From positions 41,580-105,579 of the forward strand of contig NZ_CABVGX010000018.1 of the NCBI RefSeq assembly GCF_902497625.1: a stretch of 64,000 nucleotides of DNA, in the 5' to 3' direction. This DNA comes from Pseudomonas fluorescens. GTDB taxonomy: Bacteria > Pseudomonadota > Gammaproteobacteria > Pseudomonadales > Pseudomonadaceae. Positions within the stretch are counted from its first letter, which is position 1. Each line of letters begins with the position of its first letter. Both the position numbers and the translations under genes were made by a program. Below, piece after piece: positions 1-9,263 of the stretch. The notes beneath the pieces were generated by a model. It saw only the letters and a program-made list of their open reading frames with translations. It searched no databases and was not told the DNA's origin.

Positions 1-1
1 A

Positions 2-1408
2 CCCGCTGTACAACCCATAAGCCGCCAACCCCGCGCCCGCAAGCACGCAAGTGAAAATTCCCTTTTCGACCCGGGTGAACAGCGGCATGCCCTGCTCCCG
101 TTTGGCCTTGGCGAATAGAATCACCCCAGGCGCGTACAACAACGCCGACAGCAACAGATATTTCACCCCGCCGGCATACAGTAGCCACACCGCATAAACG
201 AGGGCAATGCCGCCAATCATCAGGTCCTTGCTGCGTTCCGCTGAAGCACGCTCATAGGTTTCGCCGCGACCGCTCAAGAGCACCGCATACGCCGCCGACC
301 ACAAATACGGCACCAAAATCATCGACGAAGCCAGGTAGATCAAACTGGTGTAGGTGCCTGCGGAAAACAGTGTGATCAACAGGAAGATCTGGATCATCAC
401 ATTGGTCAGCCACAACGCATTGACCGGCACATGATTGGCGTTTTCCCTGGTCAGGAACGCCGGCATGGTCTTGTCCTTCGCCGTGGCAAAAAGAATTTCC
501 GCACACAGCAAGGCCCATGACAACAATGCACCGAGCAACGAAATGGCCAGGCCGATGCTGATCAGCAAAGCGCCCCAGGGCCCGACGATATGCTCCAGCA
601 CGCCGGCCAGTGACGGGTTCTGCAAGTTCGCCAGATCTGGTTGACTCATGATCCCTAACGACAACACATTGACCAACACCAGCAGCGCCAGCACCCCGAG
701 AAAACCGATCACCGTCGCCCGGCCGACATCGCTGCGTTTTTCCGCCCGGGCCGAATAGATGCTCGCACCTTCGATACCGATAAACACGAATACCGTGACC
801 AGCATCATATGGCGCACCTGCTCCATCACGCTGCCAAAATCCGGATTGCTGCGACCCCAGATGTCGCGGGTAAAAATGTCGGCCTTGAAGGCTACGGCAG
901 CGATCACGATGAACATGATCAGCGGCACTATCTTGGCCACGGTGGTGACCTGATTGATGAACGCCGCTTCCTTGATCCCGCGCATCACCAGAAAATGCAC
1001 AGCCCACAGCAACACGGAAGCACAGCCGATGGCGACCGGTGTGTTGCCTTGGCCAAAGACCGGGAAGAAATACCCGAGCGTGCTAAATAGCAGCACGAAA
1101 TAGCCGACATTGCCCAGCCAGGCGCTGATCCAGTAGCCCCACGCCGACGAAAAACCCATGTAGTCGCCGAACCCGGCCTTGGCGTAAGCATAAACACCAG
1201 AGTCCAGCTCGGGTTTGCGGTTGGCCAAAGTCTGGAATACAAACGCCAGACTCAGCATGCCCACCGCCGTGATCGCCCAGCCGATCAATATCGCTCCGAC
1301 GTCGGCGCGGGCGGCCATGTTCTGCGGCAGGGAAAAGATCCCGCCGCCGATCATCGACCCCACCACCAGGGCGATCAGCGCGCTCAACTTCAGTTTCTGC
1401 GTAGGCAT
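2..1408 (-). CDS. arcD: ArcD-type basic amino acid antiporter (partial, C-terminus cut by window edge)
   Basis: Inner-membrane antiporter of the APC superfamily, most like arginine/ornithine exchanger ArcD. 469 codons are visible and the frame is still open at the edge; comparison with the paralogue at 1847 suggests only about four residues are missing. The N-terminus carries the family signature [15 protein letters not shown] near residues 17-31, followed by about a dozen hydrophobic segments. It is nearly collinear with the neighbouring ArcD, with substitutions scattered throughout, so it is an intact paralogue rather than a decayed copy. It is transcribed divergently from the arcDABC operon across a 438-bp gap. 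Whether it carries arginine/ornithine or another cationic pair is not decided by sequence; ArcD is an inference from similarity. Confidence 0.88.
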   Translation of the reverse strand, partial: MPTQKLKLSALIALVVGSMIGGGIFSLPQNMAARADVGAILIGWAITAVGMLSLAFVFQTLANRKPELDSGVYAYAKAGFGDYMGFSSAWGYWISAWLGNVGYFVLLFSTLGYFFPVFGQGNTPVAIGCASVLLWAVHFLVMRGIKEAAFINQVTTVAKIVPLIMFIVIAAVAFKADIFTRDIWGRSNPDFGSVMEQVRHMMLVTVFVFIGIEGASIYSARAEKRSDVGRATVIGFLGVLALLVLVNVLSLGIMSQPDLANLQNPSLAGVLEHIVGPWGALLISIGLAISLLGALLSWALLCAEILFATAKDKTMPAFLTRENANHVPVNALWLTNVMIQIFLLITLFSAGTYTSLIYLASSMILVPYLWSAAYAVLLSGRGETYERASAERSKDLMIGGIALVYAVWLLYAGGVKYLLLSALLYAPGVILFAKAKREQGMPLFTRVEKGIFTCVLAGAGLAAYGLYSG

Positions 1409-1772
1409 GTCGGCGTTTCCTTTTTTTTGTGCGACCCGCGCCGCAATAACTGTCATATAAATGAATCTAACTAAAGCATCAGAAACAAATAACCTTTTCT
1501 GGTAATACGCAATCCGAATTTTATTTATAGCCGATGATTCTATGACGATCCGCAGTAATAACAGCTTAACTCGCCCGTAAATAACTTATCTCACCCATCG
1601 GGCATCGGTAAAAATTTGCGTAAAGCGCAAAACCAACTAGCGTAAATAATCCGAGCAATACGACGTATTCCTGTCTGATCAGGCGAGGCCTCTGGAAAAG
1701 ACGTTTCGGCAATAGCGTCATGCTCGATCAAAATTTATAAGTCTTTCATTAACAATGGAATGTGCCCATGCA

Positions 1773-1821
1773 CTGATCTATGTCAGCTGATTGATTAGCT
1801 AACAGAATTATTCTGTTGTCT
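1773..1821 (+). promoter_or_regulatory. ANR/FNR-like box with -10 element for arcDABC
   Basis: CTGAT-CTAT-GTCAG at 1773-1786 resembles a degenerate ANR/FNR site (consensus TTGAT-N4-ATCAA). A -10 candidate TATTCT lies at 1809-1814. If transcription starts near 1821, the box is centred at about -41.5, the classic class II activator position. Anaerobic control of arcDABC by ANR is well known in Pseudomonas; assignment of this site is inference. A ribosome-binding GGAG at 1837-1840 sits 6 nt before the arcD ATG. Confidence 0.6.
1801..1817. repeat. Perfect 17-bp palindrome over the arcD -10
   Basis: AACAGAAT-T-ATTCTGTT is a perfect 8-bp inverted repeat with one central base. It overlaps the proposed -10 and lies just upstream of the inferred start of transcription, so it could be an operator for a dimeric repressor. 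No regulator can be named from the sequence. Confidence 0.5.
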
Positions 1822-1846
1822 CTCTTCTCCTGCACGGAGTCATGCA

Positions 1847-3274
1847 ATGTCTGAATCCCCTGGAAAACTGAAACTCGGTGCATTGGTCGCGCTGGTGGTC
1901 GGTTCTATGATTGGCGGCGGTATTTTCTCTTTGCCGCAAAACATGGCCGCCAGTGCCGACGTCGGCGCCGTGCTGATCGGCTGGGCCATCACTGCGGTTG
2001 GCATGCTGACCCTGGCGTTTGTGTTCCAGACCCTGGCCAATCGCAAGCCCGATCTGGATGGCGGGGTCTATGCCTACGCCAAGGCAGGGTTTGGCGATTA
2101 CATGGGGTTCTCGTCAGCGTGGGGTTACTGGATCAGTGCCTGGCTGGGCAACGTCGGCTACTTCGTGCTGTTGTTCAGTACGTTAGGTTACTTCTTTCCG
2201 GTTTTTGGCGAAGGCAATACGGTCGCTGCCGTGATTGGCGCTTCGGTGCTGCTGTGGGCCGTGCACTTCCTTGTGCTGCGCGGGATCAAGGAAGCGGCGT
2301 TCATCAACCTGGTGACCACGGTCGCCAAGATCGTGCCGCTGGTGCTGTTCGTTCTGATCGCGATTTTCGCGTTCAAACTGGAAATCTTCACCGCTGATAT
2401 CTGGGGTGTGAAGAATCCGGACCTGGGTAGCGTGATGAACCAGGTGCGCAACATGATGCTGGTCACCGTTTGGGTGTTCATCGGCATCGAAGGCGCGAGC
2501 ATCTTCTCGGCCCGCGCGGAAAAACGCAGCGACGTCGGCAAGGCCACCGTGATCGGTTTCATCACCGTGCTGCTGTTTCTGGTGCTGGTGAACGTGCTGT
2601 CCCTGGGCATCATGACCCAACCGGAACTGGCCAAACTGCAGAACCCGTCGATGGCCGCCGTACTAGAGCATATCGTCGGTCCGTGGGGCGCGGCGCTGAT
2701 CAGCGTCGGTCTGATCATTTCCTTGCTGGGTGCGCTGCTGTCGTGGGTGTTGCTGTGTGCGGAGATCATGTTCGCTGCCGCCAAGGACCACACCATGCCG
2801 GCGTTCCTGCGCAAGGAAAACGCCAATCATGTGCCGGTCAACGCCTTGTGGCTGACCAATGCGATGGTGCAGCTGTTCCTGATCATCACTCTGTTTTCCG
2901 CCAGCACTTACCTGTCGCTGATCTACCTCGCCACGTCGATGATTCTGGTGCCGTACCTGTGGTCGGCGGCTTACGCGCTGCTGCTGGCGGTGCGCGGCGA
3001 GAGCTATGAAAACGCCGCGGCCGAACGCCGCAAAGACCTGTTCATTGGCGCAGTCGCGTTGATCTACGCGGTCTGGCTGATCTATGCCGGCGGCGTCAAA
3101 TACCTGCTGCTCTCCGCCCTGCTCTATGCCCCCGGCGCAATCCTGTTCGCCAAGGCAAAGCTTGAAGTCAACAAACCGGTTTTCACCAACGTCGAGAAGC
3201 TGATTTTCGCAGCCGTCGTCGCGGGCGCCCTGGTGGCCGCCTACGGACTGTATGACGGCTTCCTGACCCTGTAA
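1847..3274 (+). CDS. arcD: Arginine/ornithine antiporter ArcD
   Basis: 475-residue integral membrane exchanger of the APC superfamily that imports arginine and exports ornithine for the arginine deiminase pathway. The APC signature [14 protein letters not shown] lies near residues 19-32, and about 12 to 13 hydrophobic helices follow, the usual ArcD layout and length. The start is set by GGAG six bases before the ATG. arcA follows 35 bp downstream and arcB and arcC come next, the standard arcDABC order, which makes the assignment firm. Expression is probably induced at low oxygen through the ANR-like box upstream. A highly similar paralogue is divergently oriented upstream. Confidence 0.95.
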   Translation: MSESPGKLKLGALVALVVGSMIGGGIFSLPQNMAASADVGAVLIGWAITAVGMLTLAFVFQTLANRKPDLDGGVYAYAKAGFGDYMGFSSAWGYWISAWLGNVGYFVLLFSTLGYFFPVFGEGNTVAAVIGASVLLWAVHFLVLRGIKEAAFINLVTTVAKIVPLVLFVLIAIFAFKLEIFTADIWGVKNPDLGSVMNQVRNMMLVTVWVFIGIEGASIFSARAEKRSDVGKATVIGFITVLLFLVLVNVLSLGIMTQPELAKLQNPSMAAVLEHIVGPWGAALISVGLIISLLGALLSWVLLCAEIMFAAAKDHTMPAFLRKENANHVPVNALWLTNAMVQLFLIITLFSASTYLSLIYLATSMILVPYLWSAAYALLLAVRGESYENAAAERRKDLFIGAVALIYAVWLIYAGGVKYLLLSALLYAPGAILFAKAKLEVNKPVFTNVEKLIFAAVVAGALVAAYGLYDGFLTL

Positions 3275-3309
3275 CACCCGAAATATTTGTCACCTGGAGG
3301 ATCACTGTA

Positions 3310-4566
3310 ATGACCACGGAAAAAGCTAAGTACGGCGTCCATTCCGAAGCCGGCAAACTGCGCAAAGTCATGGTTTGCTCCCCCGGCCTGGCTCACCAGC
3401 GGCTGACCCCGAACAACTGTGACGAATTGCTGTTCGACGATGTGCTGTGGGTGGCCCAGGCCAAGCGTGACCATTTCGACTTCGTCACCAAAATGCGTGA
3501 ACGCGGAATCGACGTACTGGAAATGCACAACCTGCTGACCGACATCGTCGCGATGCCTGAAGCGCTCGACTGGATTCTGGACCGCAAGGTCACCGCCGAT
3601 TCGGTGGGCCTGGGCCTGATCAGCGAAGTAAAATCCTGGCTGCGCAGCCTCGAGCCGCGGCACATCGCCGAATTCTTGATCGGTGGTGTATCCGCCGATG
3701 ACTTGCCGGACAGTTTCGGCGGCAAGACCATCCAGATGTTCCGCGATTTCCTCGGCCACTCCAGCTTCATCCTGCCGCCGCTGCCCAACACCCAGTTCAC
3801 CCGCGACACTACCTGCTGGATCTACGGTGGCGTGACGCTGAACCCGATGTACTGGCCGGCACGCCGTCAGGAAACCTTGCTGGCGACCGCTATCTACAAA
3901 TTTCACCCGCAGTTCACCAACGCCGAGTTCGAGATCTGGTACGGCGACCCGGACAAGGATCACGGCAGTTCCACCCTTGAAGGCGGCGACGTGATGCCGA
4001 TCGGCAACGGCGTGGTGTTGATCGGTATGGGCGAACGTTCGTCGCGTCAGGCCATTGGCCAACTGGCACTTAACCTGTTCAAGAACAAAGCCGTAGAACG
4101 GGTGATCGTTGCCGGCCTGCCGAAGTCCCGGGCGGCGATGCACCTGGACACCGTGTTCAGTTTCTGCGACCGCGACCTGGTGACGATCTTCCCCGAAGTG
4201 GTCAACCAGATCGTCGCGTTCACCCTGCGCCCTGATGAAAGCAAACAGGGCGGCATCGACATTCGCCGCGAAGAAACCAGCTTCCTTGACACGGTGGCCG
4301 CCGCGCTCAACCTCAAAGCGCTGCGCGTCGTGGAAACCGGCGGCAACAGCTTCGCCGCCGAACGCGAGCAATGGGACGACGGCAACAACGTGGTGGCCGT
4401 GGAGCCCGGCGTAGTGATCGGTTATGACCGCAACACCTACACCAACACCCTGCTGCGCAAGGCCGGCGTGGAGGTCATCACCATCAGCGCCGGTGAACTC
4501 GGCCGCGGTCGTGGCGGCGGCCATTGCATGACCTGCCCGATCATTCGCGACCCTATCGACTATTGA
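3310..4566 (+). CDS. arcA: Arginine deiminase
   Basis: Cytosolic enzyme hydrolysing arginine to citrulline and ammonia, first step of the arginine deiminase pathway. 418 residues, the normal length. The catalytic set known from Pseudomonas aeruginosa falls at the same numbers here: Glu224 in LEGGD, His278 and Asp280 in MHLDT, and nucleophile Cys406 in GGGHCMTCP near the C-terminus. A ribosome-binding site (CTGGAGGA) precedes the ATG. It lies 35 bp after arcD and 68 bp before arcB, in one operon. The product citrulline feeds ArcB. Confidence 0.98.
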   Translation: MTTEKAKYGVHSEAGKLRKVMVCSPGLAHQRLTPNNCDELLFDDVLWVAQAKRDHFDFVTKMRERGIDVLEMHNLLTDIVAMPEALDWILDRKVTADSVGLGLISEVKSWLRSLEPRHIAEFLIGGVSADDLPDSFGGKTIQMFRDFLGHSSFILPPLPNTQFTRDTTCWIYGGVTLNPMYWPARRQETLLATAIYKFHPQFTNAEFEIWYGDPDKDHGSSTLEGGDVMPIGNGVVLIGMGERSSRQAIGQLALNLFKNKAVERVIVAGLPKSRAAMHLDTVFSFCDRDLVTIFPEVVNQIVAFTLRPDESKQGGIDIRREETSFLDTVAAALNLKALRVVETGGNSFAAEREQWDDGNNVVAVEPGVVIGYDRNTYTNTLLRKAGVEVITISAGELGRGRGGGHCMTCPIIRDPIDY

Positions 4567-4634
4567 TTCAGGTGCCCTGCTGCGCGCTTATAAAGCGTGA
4601 AGCAGGCGGATTACCGAACCCAAGGAGATCCAAA

Positions 4635-5645
4635 ATGGCTTTTAACATGCGTAACCGCAGCCTGCTCTCGCTGATGCACCACACTACCCGCGAGCTGAAT
4701 TACCTGCTGGACCTTTCCCGTGACCTCAAACGCGCCAAATACACCGGCACCGAGCGTCCACACCTGAAAGGCAAGAACATCGCGCTGATCTTTGAAAAAA
4801 CCTCGACCCGCACCCGTTGCGCTTTTGAGGTCGCAGCCCACGATCAGGGCGCCCACGTCACCTACATCGACCCGGTATCGTCGCAGATCGGCCACAAGGA
4901 AAGCATGAAGGACACTGCCCGCGTACTGGGGCGGATGTTCGACGCCATCGAATACCGTGGCTTCGCACAGGAAATTGTCGAGGAGCTGGCCAAGTTTGCC
5001 GGCGTGCCCGTGTTCAACGGTCTGACCGCTGAATTCCATCCGACGCAAATGATCGCCGACACCCTGACCATGCGCGAGCACAGCGACAAGCCGCTGCATC
5101 AGATCAGCTACGCCTACCTGGGCGATGCGCGCTACAACATGGGCAATTCTTTGCTGATGATCGGCGCCAAACTGGGCATGGACGTGCGCATCGCCGCACC
5201 GAAGGCGCTATGGCCGCATCAGGATTTCATCGATCAGTGCAAAGGTTTCGCCGAAGAAAGCGGCGCTCGCATCACCATCACCGAAGATCCCAAAGCGGCG
5301 GTCAAGGATGTCGACTTCATTCACACCGATATCTGGGTGTCGATGGGCGAGCCGGTGGAAGCGTGGGATGAGCGCATCGAGCAATTGCTGCCGTATCAGG
5401 TCAACGCCGACATGATGAAAGCCTCGGGTAACCCGCGGGTGAAATTCATGCACTGCCTGCCGGCGTTTCACAACAGTGAAACCAAGGTTGGCAAGGACAT
5501 CGCCGCGCGCTATCCGCACCTGGCCAATGGCGTTGAAGTGACGGAAGAAGTCTTCGAATCGCCGGCCAACATCGCCTTCGAGCAAGCGGAAAACCGCATG
5601 CACACGATCAAGGCGATTCTGGTCTCGGCGCTGGCGGATATCTGA
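4635..5645 (+). CDS. arcB: Ornithine carbamoyltransferase, catabolic
   Basis: 336-residue cytosolic transferase that phosphorolyses citrulline to ornithine and carbamoyl phosphate. The carbamoyl-phosphate loop STRTRC is near residues 56-61 and the HCLPAF motif that binds ornithine is near 273. The reading frame is open further upstream, but the ATG at 4635 is preceded by GGAG at 4624-4627 and gives the N-terminus [13 protein letters not shown] expected for catabolic ArcB. Position between arcA and arcC identifies it as the catabolic enzyme rather than biosynthetic ArgF. Confidence 0.97.
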   Translation: MAFNMRNRSLLSLMHHTTRELNYLLDLSRDLKRAKYTGTERPHLKGKNIALIFEKTSTRTRCAFEVAAHDQGAHVTYIDPVSSQIGHKESMKDTARVLGRMFDAIEYRGFAQEIVEELAKFAGVPVFNGLTAEFHPTQMIADTLTMREHSDKPLHQISYAYLGDARYNMGNSLLMIGAKLGMDVRIAAPKALWPHQDFIDQCKGFAEESGARITITEDPKAAVKDVDFIHTDIWVSMGEPVEAWDERIEQLLPYQVNADMMKASGNPRVKFMHCLPAFHNSETKVGKDIAARYPHLANGVEVTEEVFESPANIAFEQAENRMHTIKAILVSALADI

Positions 5646-5667
5646 GGATCAATGCGGTTGGCTCTTT

Positions 5668-5755
5668 GTGGGAGCGTGGCTTGCCCGCGATAGGATCACC
5701 TTCCGAGTACCTGATACACCGAGGTGTCTGCATCGCGGGCAAGCCACGCTCCCAC
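5668..5755. repeat. REPIN-like palindrome between arcB and arcC
   Basis: Two perfectly complementary 24-nt arms (5668-5691 and 5732-5755), GTGGGAGCGTGGCTTGCCCGCGAT and its reverse complement, separated by 40 nt. This is a REP-doublet with a stem variant different from most others in the window. In the arc transcript it would form a strong hairpin that could protect the upstream mRNA or separate arcC levels from arcDAB. Confidence 0.85.
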
Positions 5756-5796
5756 AGGAACTGTGTTGCCCGTACCCATTTCTGAAGGACAGCATT

Positions 5797-6726
5797 ATGC
5801 GTATCGTCGTCGCCCTGGGCGGTAACGCCCTGCTCCGCCGTGGTGAACCCATGACTGCGGACAATCAACGCGCCAATATCCGCGTCGCCACCGAACAGAT
5901 CGCCCGGATCCACGCCGGCAACGAACTGGTCATCGCCCATGGCAATGGCCCACAGGTGGGGCTGCTGTCGCTGCAGGCGGCCGCCTACACCTCCGTTTCG
6001 CCTTACCCGCTGGACGTGCTCGGCGCCGAAACCGAAGGCATGATCGGCTACATCATCGAACAGGAACTGGGCAATCTGCTGGATTTTGAAGTGCCGTTTG
6101 CCACCTTGCTCACTCAGGTTGAAGTCGATGCCAACGACCCGGCCTTCCACAACCCGACCAAACCGATCGGCCCGGTGTACGGCAAAGCCGAAGCGGAGAA
6201 ACTCGCCGCCGAGAAAGGCTGGGCGATTGCCCCTGATGGCGATAAATTCCGTCGCGTGGTGGCCAGCCCGAGACCGAAACGCATCTTCGAAATCCGTCCG
6301 ATCAAATGGCTGCTGGAAAAAGGCAGCATCGTGATTTGTGCCGGCGGCGGCGGCATCCCGACGATGTACGGTCCGCACGGCAAGCTGCAAGGTGTCGAAG
6401 CGGTCATCGACAAGGATTTGTGCTCGGCACTGCTAGCCGAACAGCTCGACAGCGATTTGCTAGTGATCGCCACCGACGTCAACGCGGCCTTCATCGACTT
6501 CGGCAAACCGACGCAAAAAGCCATCGGCCAGGCGCACCCGGACGAAATGGAAAAACTCGGCTTCGCTGCCGGCTCCATGGGACCCAAGGTTCAGGCCGCC
6601 TGCGAATTCGCCCGCCATACTGGAAAAACCGCCGTGATCGGTTCACTCTCGGACATCGAAGCAATCGTCCAGGGCACGGCCGGCACGCGCATCAGCACGG
6701 CGAAACCTGGCATTACCTATCTATAA
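5797..6726 (+). CDS. arcC: Carbamate kinase
   Basis: 309-residue kinase transferring the phosphate of carbamoyl phosphate to ADP, giving ATP, ammonia and CO2; the energy-yielding last step of the arginine deiminase pathway. The N-terminus [13 protein letters not shown] is the family signature and the glycine-rich GGGGIP motif lies near residue 182. An ATG at 5797 with GAAGGA at 5783-5788 was chosen over an upstream in-frame extension that would run through the REP palindrome. It ends two bases into the ribosome-binding site of the following DUF5064 gene. Confidence 0.97.
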   Translation: MRIVVALGGNALLRRGEPMTADNQRANIRVATEQIARIHAGNELVIAHGNGPQVGLLSLQAAAYTSVSPYPLDVLGAETEGMIGYIIEQELGNLLDFEVPFATLLTQVEVDANDPAFHNPTKPIGPVYGKAEAEKLAAEKGWAIAPDGDKFRRVVASPRPKRIFEIRPIKWLLEKGSIVICAGGGGIPTMYGPHGKLQGVEAVIDKDLCSALLAEQLDSDLLVIATDVNAAFIDFGKPTQKAIGQAHPDEMEKLGFAAGSMGPKVQAACEFARHTGKTAVIGSLSDIEAIVQGTAGTRISTAKPGITYL

Positions 6727-6738
6727 GGAGAGACGTCA

Positions 6739-7101
6739 ATGGCAACGTTCGAGCCCGGTCACTTGCACATCGAGCGTCATGCGCTGACTCCTGATGATGT
6801 CAGCTACAACGTGCACCTCGACTATGAGGTCGCGCCGGATCCCAAGGGCGGCAAAGGAATACAGTTCACCCTGCATGGCAGCATGCAGGGAAAGGACATG
6901 ACGGAGACCTTCTTTCTGCCCAAGGTAGAGGCTTACAACTTTGCTCGCGATGTGACCCGGATTGCCGAGCAGTACGGGATTCCGAAGGCACACAGCCAGA
7001 TCGGATCAGTGCACAAGCATTACGATTTGATGTTCGAAGACATCCGGCAGAAATTGAATATGCAATCCGGAGATCCGGTGAATCTGGAGCATTTCGAATA
7101 A
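6739..7101 (+). CDS. DUF5064 family protein
   Basis: Small soluble protein of 120 residues without signal peptide or membrane segment. The N-terminus FEPGHLHIERHAL and the C-terminal region with HKHYDLMFEDIRQKL match what I recall of the DUF5064 family, which is found mainly in pseudomonads and has no assigned function. It starts 12 bp after the arcC stop, and its AAGGAG ribosome-binding site overlaps that stop, so it is translated as the fifth gene of the arc operon. The context suggests a role linked to arginine fermentation, but no catalytic motif is visible. Confidence 0.85.
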   Translation: MATFEPGHLHIERHALTPDDVSYNVHLDYEVAPDPKGGKGIQFTLHGSMQGKDMTETFFLPKVEAYNFARDVTRIAEQYGIPKAHSQIGSVHKHYDLMFEDIRQKLNMQSGDPVNLEHFE

Positions 7102-7120
7102 CCCGAACTCACCACGTTCC

Positions 7121-7215
7121 CCCTGTGGGAGCGAGCCTGCTCGCGAAAGCCTTTTATCAGTCGATATCTCCATGTCTGAGACACCGCTTTCGCGAGCAGG
7201 CTCGCTCCCACAGGG
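7121..7215. repeat. REPIN (REP doublet)
   Basis: Two perfectly complementary 30-nt arms at 7121-7150 and 7186-7215 containing GTGGGAGCGAGCCTGCTCGCG, with a 35-nt interior. This is the dominant REP type in the window. It lies between the arc operon and gcsR. Confidence 0.95.
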
Positions 7216-7309
7216 ACCTGTGTTGTGACGAAAATCCTCGTAAATTTCACCATTCACCCGCCCCAAGGCATACTTGCCACCCTCCGCACGCCAGAACCCG
7301 AACCGCCCC

Positions 7310-8818
7310 ATGCGTATCCACGTCAGCTTCATCGACCGCGTCGGCATTACCCAGGAAGTCCTGGCCTTGCTCGGTGGGCGCAATCTCAATCTCGATGCAG
7401 TGGAAATGGTCCCGCCCAACGTCTATATCGACGCACCGACCCTGAGCACGGATGTGCTCGAAGAGTTGCGTGAGGCGTTGCTCAGCGTGCGCGGCGTGCA
7501 GGCGATGACCGTGGTCGACATCCTCCCCGGGCAGCGCCGGCACTTGCAGCTCGATGCATTGCTGGCCGCTATGACCGACCCGGTCCTGGCCGTGGACAGT
7601 GCCGGCAAAGTCTTGCTGGCGAACCCGGCGCTGATTTCCCTGTACGGACGTGAACCTGCCGGTGAAAGCGTCGCCGAGCTGTTCGCCGACCCGGCGCTGC
7701 TCGATGCCTTGCTGGAAAACGGCTTCCGCCTGCCGCTGCGCGAGATCACCGTCAACGGCCAGACCCTGCTGCTCGATGCCACGCCGATCACCGATGCCGG
7801 TGCGCTGCTCACGCTGTATCAACCGAACCGCATCGGCGAGCGCCTCTCGGCGTTACACCATGACCATGCCGAAGGCTTTGATGCGCTGCTCGGCGAGTCC
7901 CCCGCGATTCGAACGCTCAAGGCCCGCGCCCAACGCGTGGCCGCACTCGACGCGCCGCTGTTGATCCAGGGCGAAACCGGCACTGGCAAAGAACTGGTTG
8001 CCCGCGCCTGCCACGCGATCAGCGCGCGGCACAGTTCGCCGTTCCTTGCTTTGAACTGCGCGGCATTGCCGGAGAACCTCGCCGAAAGCGAGCTGTTCGG
8101 CTACGCCCCCGGCGCCTTCACCGGTGCGCAACGCGGGGGCAAGCCAGGGCTCATGGAACTGGCCAACCAAGGCACGGTGTTTCTCGATGAGATCGGTGAG
8201 ATGTCACCGTACCTGCAGGCCAAATTGCTGCGCTTTCTCAACGACGGCAGCTTCCGCCGGGTAGGCGGTGATCGTGAGGTAAAGGTCAACGTGCGAATAC
8301 TTAGCGCGACCCACCGCAACCTGGAAAAAATGGTCAGCGAGGGCACCTTCCGCGAAGACCTGTTCTACCGCCTCAACGTCCTTAACGTGGAAGTTCCGCC
8401 GTTGCGCGAACGCGGTCAGGACATTCTCTTGCTCGCGCGCTATTTCATGCAGCAGGCCTGCGCGCAGATCCAGCGGCCGGTCTGTCGCCTGGCGCCGGGC
8501 ACCTACCCTGCCCTGCTCGACAACCGCTGGCCGGGCAATGTGCGGCAACTGCAAAACGTGATTTTCCGGGCGGCGGCGATTTGCGAAAGCAGCCTGGTGG
8601 ACATCGGCGACCTCGACATTGCCGGCACCTCGGTCGCGCGGCAGAACGACGTCGAGATCGACAGCCTGGAACAGGCGGTGGAAGCGTTCGAAAAAACCCT
8701 GCTGGAAAAACTCTACGTCAGTTATCCATCGACCCGCCAATTGGCCAGTCGCCTGCAGACTTCGCACACCGCGATTGCCCATCGCCTGCGCAAGTACGGG
8801 ATTTCCAACAAGCCGTAA
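7310..8818 (+). CDS. gcsR: GcsR-like sigma54-dependent activator of the glycine cleavage operon (TyrR family)
   Basis: 502-residue TyrR-type regulator. Order of parts: ACT domain (about 1-70), PAS-like segment (about 80-190), AAA+ sigma54-interaction domain with Walker A GETGTGKE at 221-228, the sigma54-contacting GAFTGA at 268-273 and Walker B DEIGE from 293, then a C-terminal helix-turn-helix (about 473-497). The ATG at 7310 gives the typical ACT start MRIHVSFIDRVG; an upstream in-frame start has no support. It stands directly before gcvH-gcvP-sdaA-gcvT, as GcsR does in P. aeruginosa, where it answers to glycine. The promoter ahead of gcvH carries matching repeats and a -24/-12 element. PhhR and TyrR share this architecture, but the context favours GcsR. 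Confidence 0.92.
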   Translation: MRIHVSFIDRVGITQEVLALLGGRNLNLDAVEMVPPNVYIDAPTLSTDVLEELREALLSVRGVQAMTVVDILPGQRRHLQLDALLAAMTDPVLAVDSAGKVLLANPALISLYGREPAGESVAELFADPALLDALLENGFRLPLREITVNGQTLLLDATPITDAGALLTLYQPNRIGERLSALHHDHAEGFDALLGESPAIRTLKARAQRVAALDAPLLIQGETGTGKELVARACHAISARHSSPFLALNCAALPENLAESELFGYAPGAFTGAQRGGKPGLMELANQGTVFLDEIGEMSPYLQAKLLRFLNDGSFRRVGGDREVKVNVRILSATHRNLEKMVSEGTFREDLFYRLNVLNVEVPPLRERGQDILLLARYFMQQACAQIQRPVCRLAPGTYPALLDNRWPGNVRQLQNVIFRAAAICESSLVDIGDLDIAGTSVARQNDVEIDSLEQAVEAFEKTLLEKLYVSYPSTRQLASRLQTSHTAIAHRLRKYGISNKP

Positions 8819-8850
8819 GGCTGAAAATACACTCTCAACGCCAGCACTTA

Positions 8851-8944
8851 CCCTGTGGTAGCGAGCCTGCTCGCGATAGGGGTATGTCAGTCAACACATG
8901 CATGGCTGACACATCGATATCGCGAGCAGCCTCGCTCGCACAGG
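8851..8944. repeat. Imperfect REPIN downstream of gcsR
   Basis: Arms resembling CCTGTGGTAGCGAGCCTGCTCGCGAT and TATCGCGAGCAGCCTCGCTCGCACAGG with several mismatches, about 45 nt apart. A degenerate member of the REP family seen at 7121. Confidence 0.8.
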
Positions 8945-8987
8945 ATCTGTGCACAGCCTGAGAAACTCATCAAAAACGACCTCCACC

Positions 8988-9105
8988 TGTACTGAAAGCG
9001 CTACAGCGGAACGATATCGCTACACCCCACCTCGGCCTCGCTTGCGCAAGGCTTTGATCCCTCAAAGCTTTTTTCACTCCCATAGTGCGTAGCGATTTCG
9101 CTACA
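8988..9105 (+). promoter_or_regulatory. Three GcsR-like binding sites upstream of gcvH
   Basis: Three sites end in CGCTACA at 9005, 9024 and 9105. The middle one, CGGAACG-ATAT-CGCTACA (9007-9024), differs at one position from the reverse complement of the repeat I recall for P. aeruginosa GcsR (TGTAACG-N4-CGTTCCG). The third (9088-9105) is CGTAGCG-ATTT-CGCTACA, with a near-perfect palindrome GTAGCGA-TT-TCGCTAC; the first (8988-9005) keeps only the right half well. Sites 1 and 2 are 19 bp apart; site 3 is 81 bp further on. Confidence 0.75.
9051..9074 (+). terminator. Rho-independent terminator-like hairpin upstream of gcvH
   Basis: GCTTTGA-TCCC-TCAAAGC stem-loop followed by six T residues. 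It could end transcripts leaving gcsR, insulating the sigma54 promoter of gcvH. It lies between the second and third GcsR-like sites. Confidence 0.6.
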
Positions 9106-9168
9106 GCTGGGCAAATCAAGATTCGCTAAAAATCTCTAACACATTGAATCACATGATAAAACTGACTT

Positions 9169-9184
9169 TGGCAGCGATCTTGCT
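9169..9184 (+). promoter_or_regulatory. Sigma54 promoter of gcvH operon
   Basis: TGGCAG-CGATC-TTGCT matches the -24/-12 consensus TGGCAC-N5-TTGCA, with GG and GC separated by exactly 10 bases. The start of transcription would be near 9195, about 70 bp before the gcvH ATG. The nearby sigma54 activator GcsR and its sites make this a confident call. Confidence 0.88.
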
Positions 9185-9263
9185 AGTTCATCCGCCATAA
9201 ATCCGGGCCTAGCCCAAGCATTCATCGCGTCCACCAGACGAGTCTGGCCCCTTAGGAGTTTCC

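Larger units (their letters stand above)
1409..1846. promoter_or_regulatory. Divergent intergenic region between two arcD genes
   Basis: 438 bp, clearly more AT-rich than the flanking genes, holding the start signals of both arcD genes and no supportable ORF. Besides the ANR-like box and palindrome listed separately, it contains an inverted repeat TTTGCG-N5-CGCAAA near 1615-1632. I could not pick a convincing -35/-10 pair for the leftward gene. Confidence 0.7.

Noticed and set aside
1615..1632. ArgR site in the arcD intergenic region (TTGCGC...AA)
   Set aside because: Only four of six half-site bases match and no second half-site lies 21 bp away; kept only as an inverted repeat.
9106..9263. 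Glycine riboswitch before gcvH
   Set aside because: No tandem aptamer-like conserved cores; a sigma54 promoter and activator sites explain the regulation.
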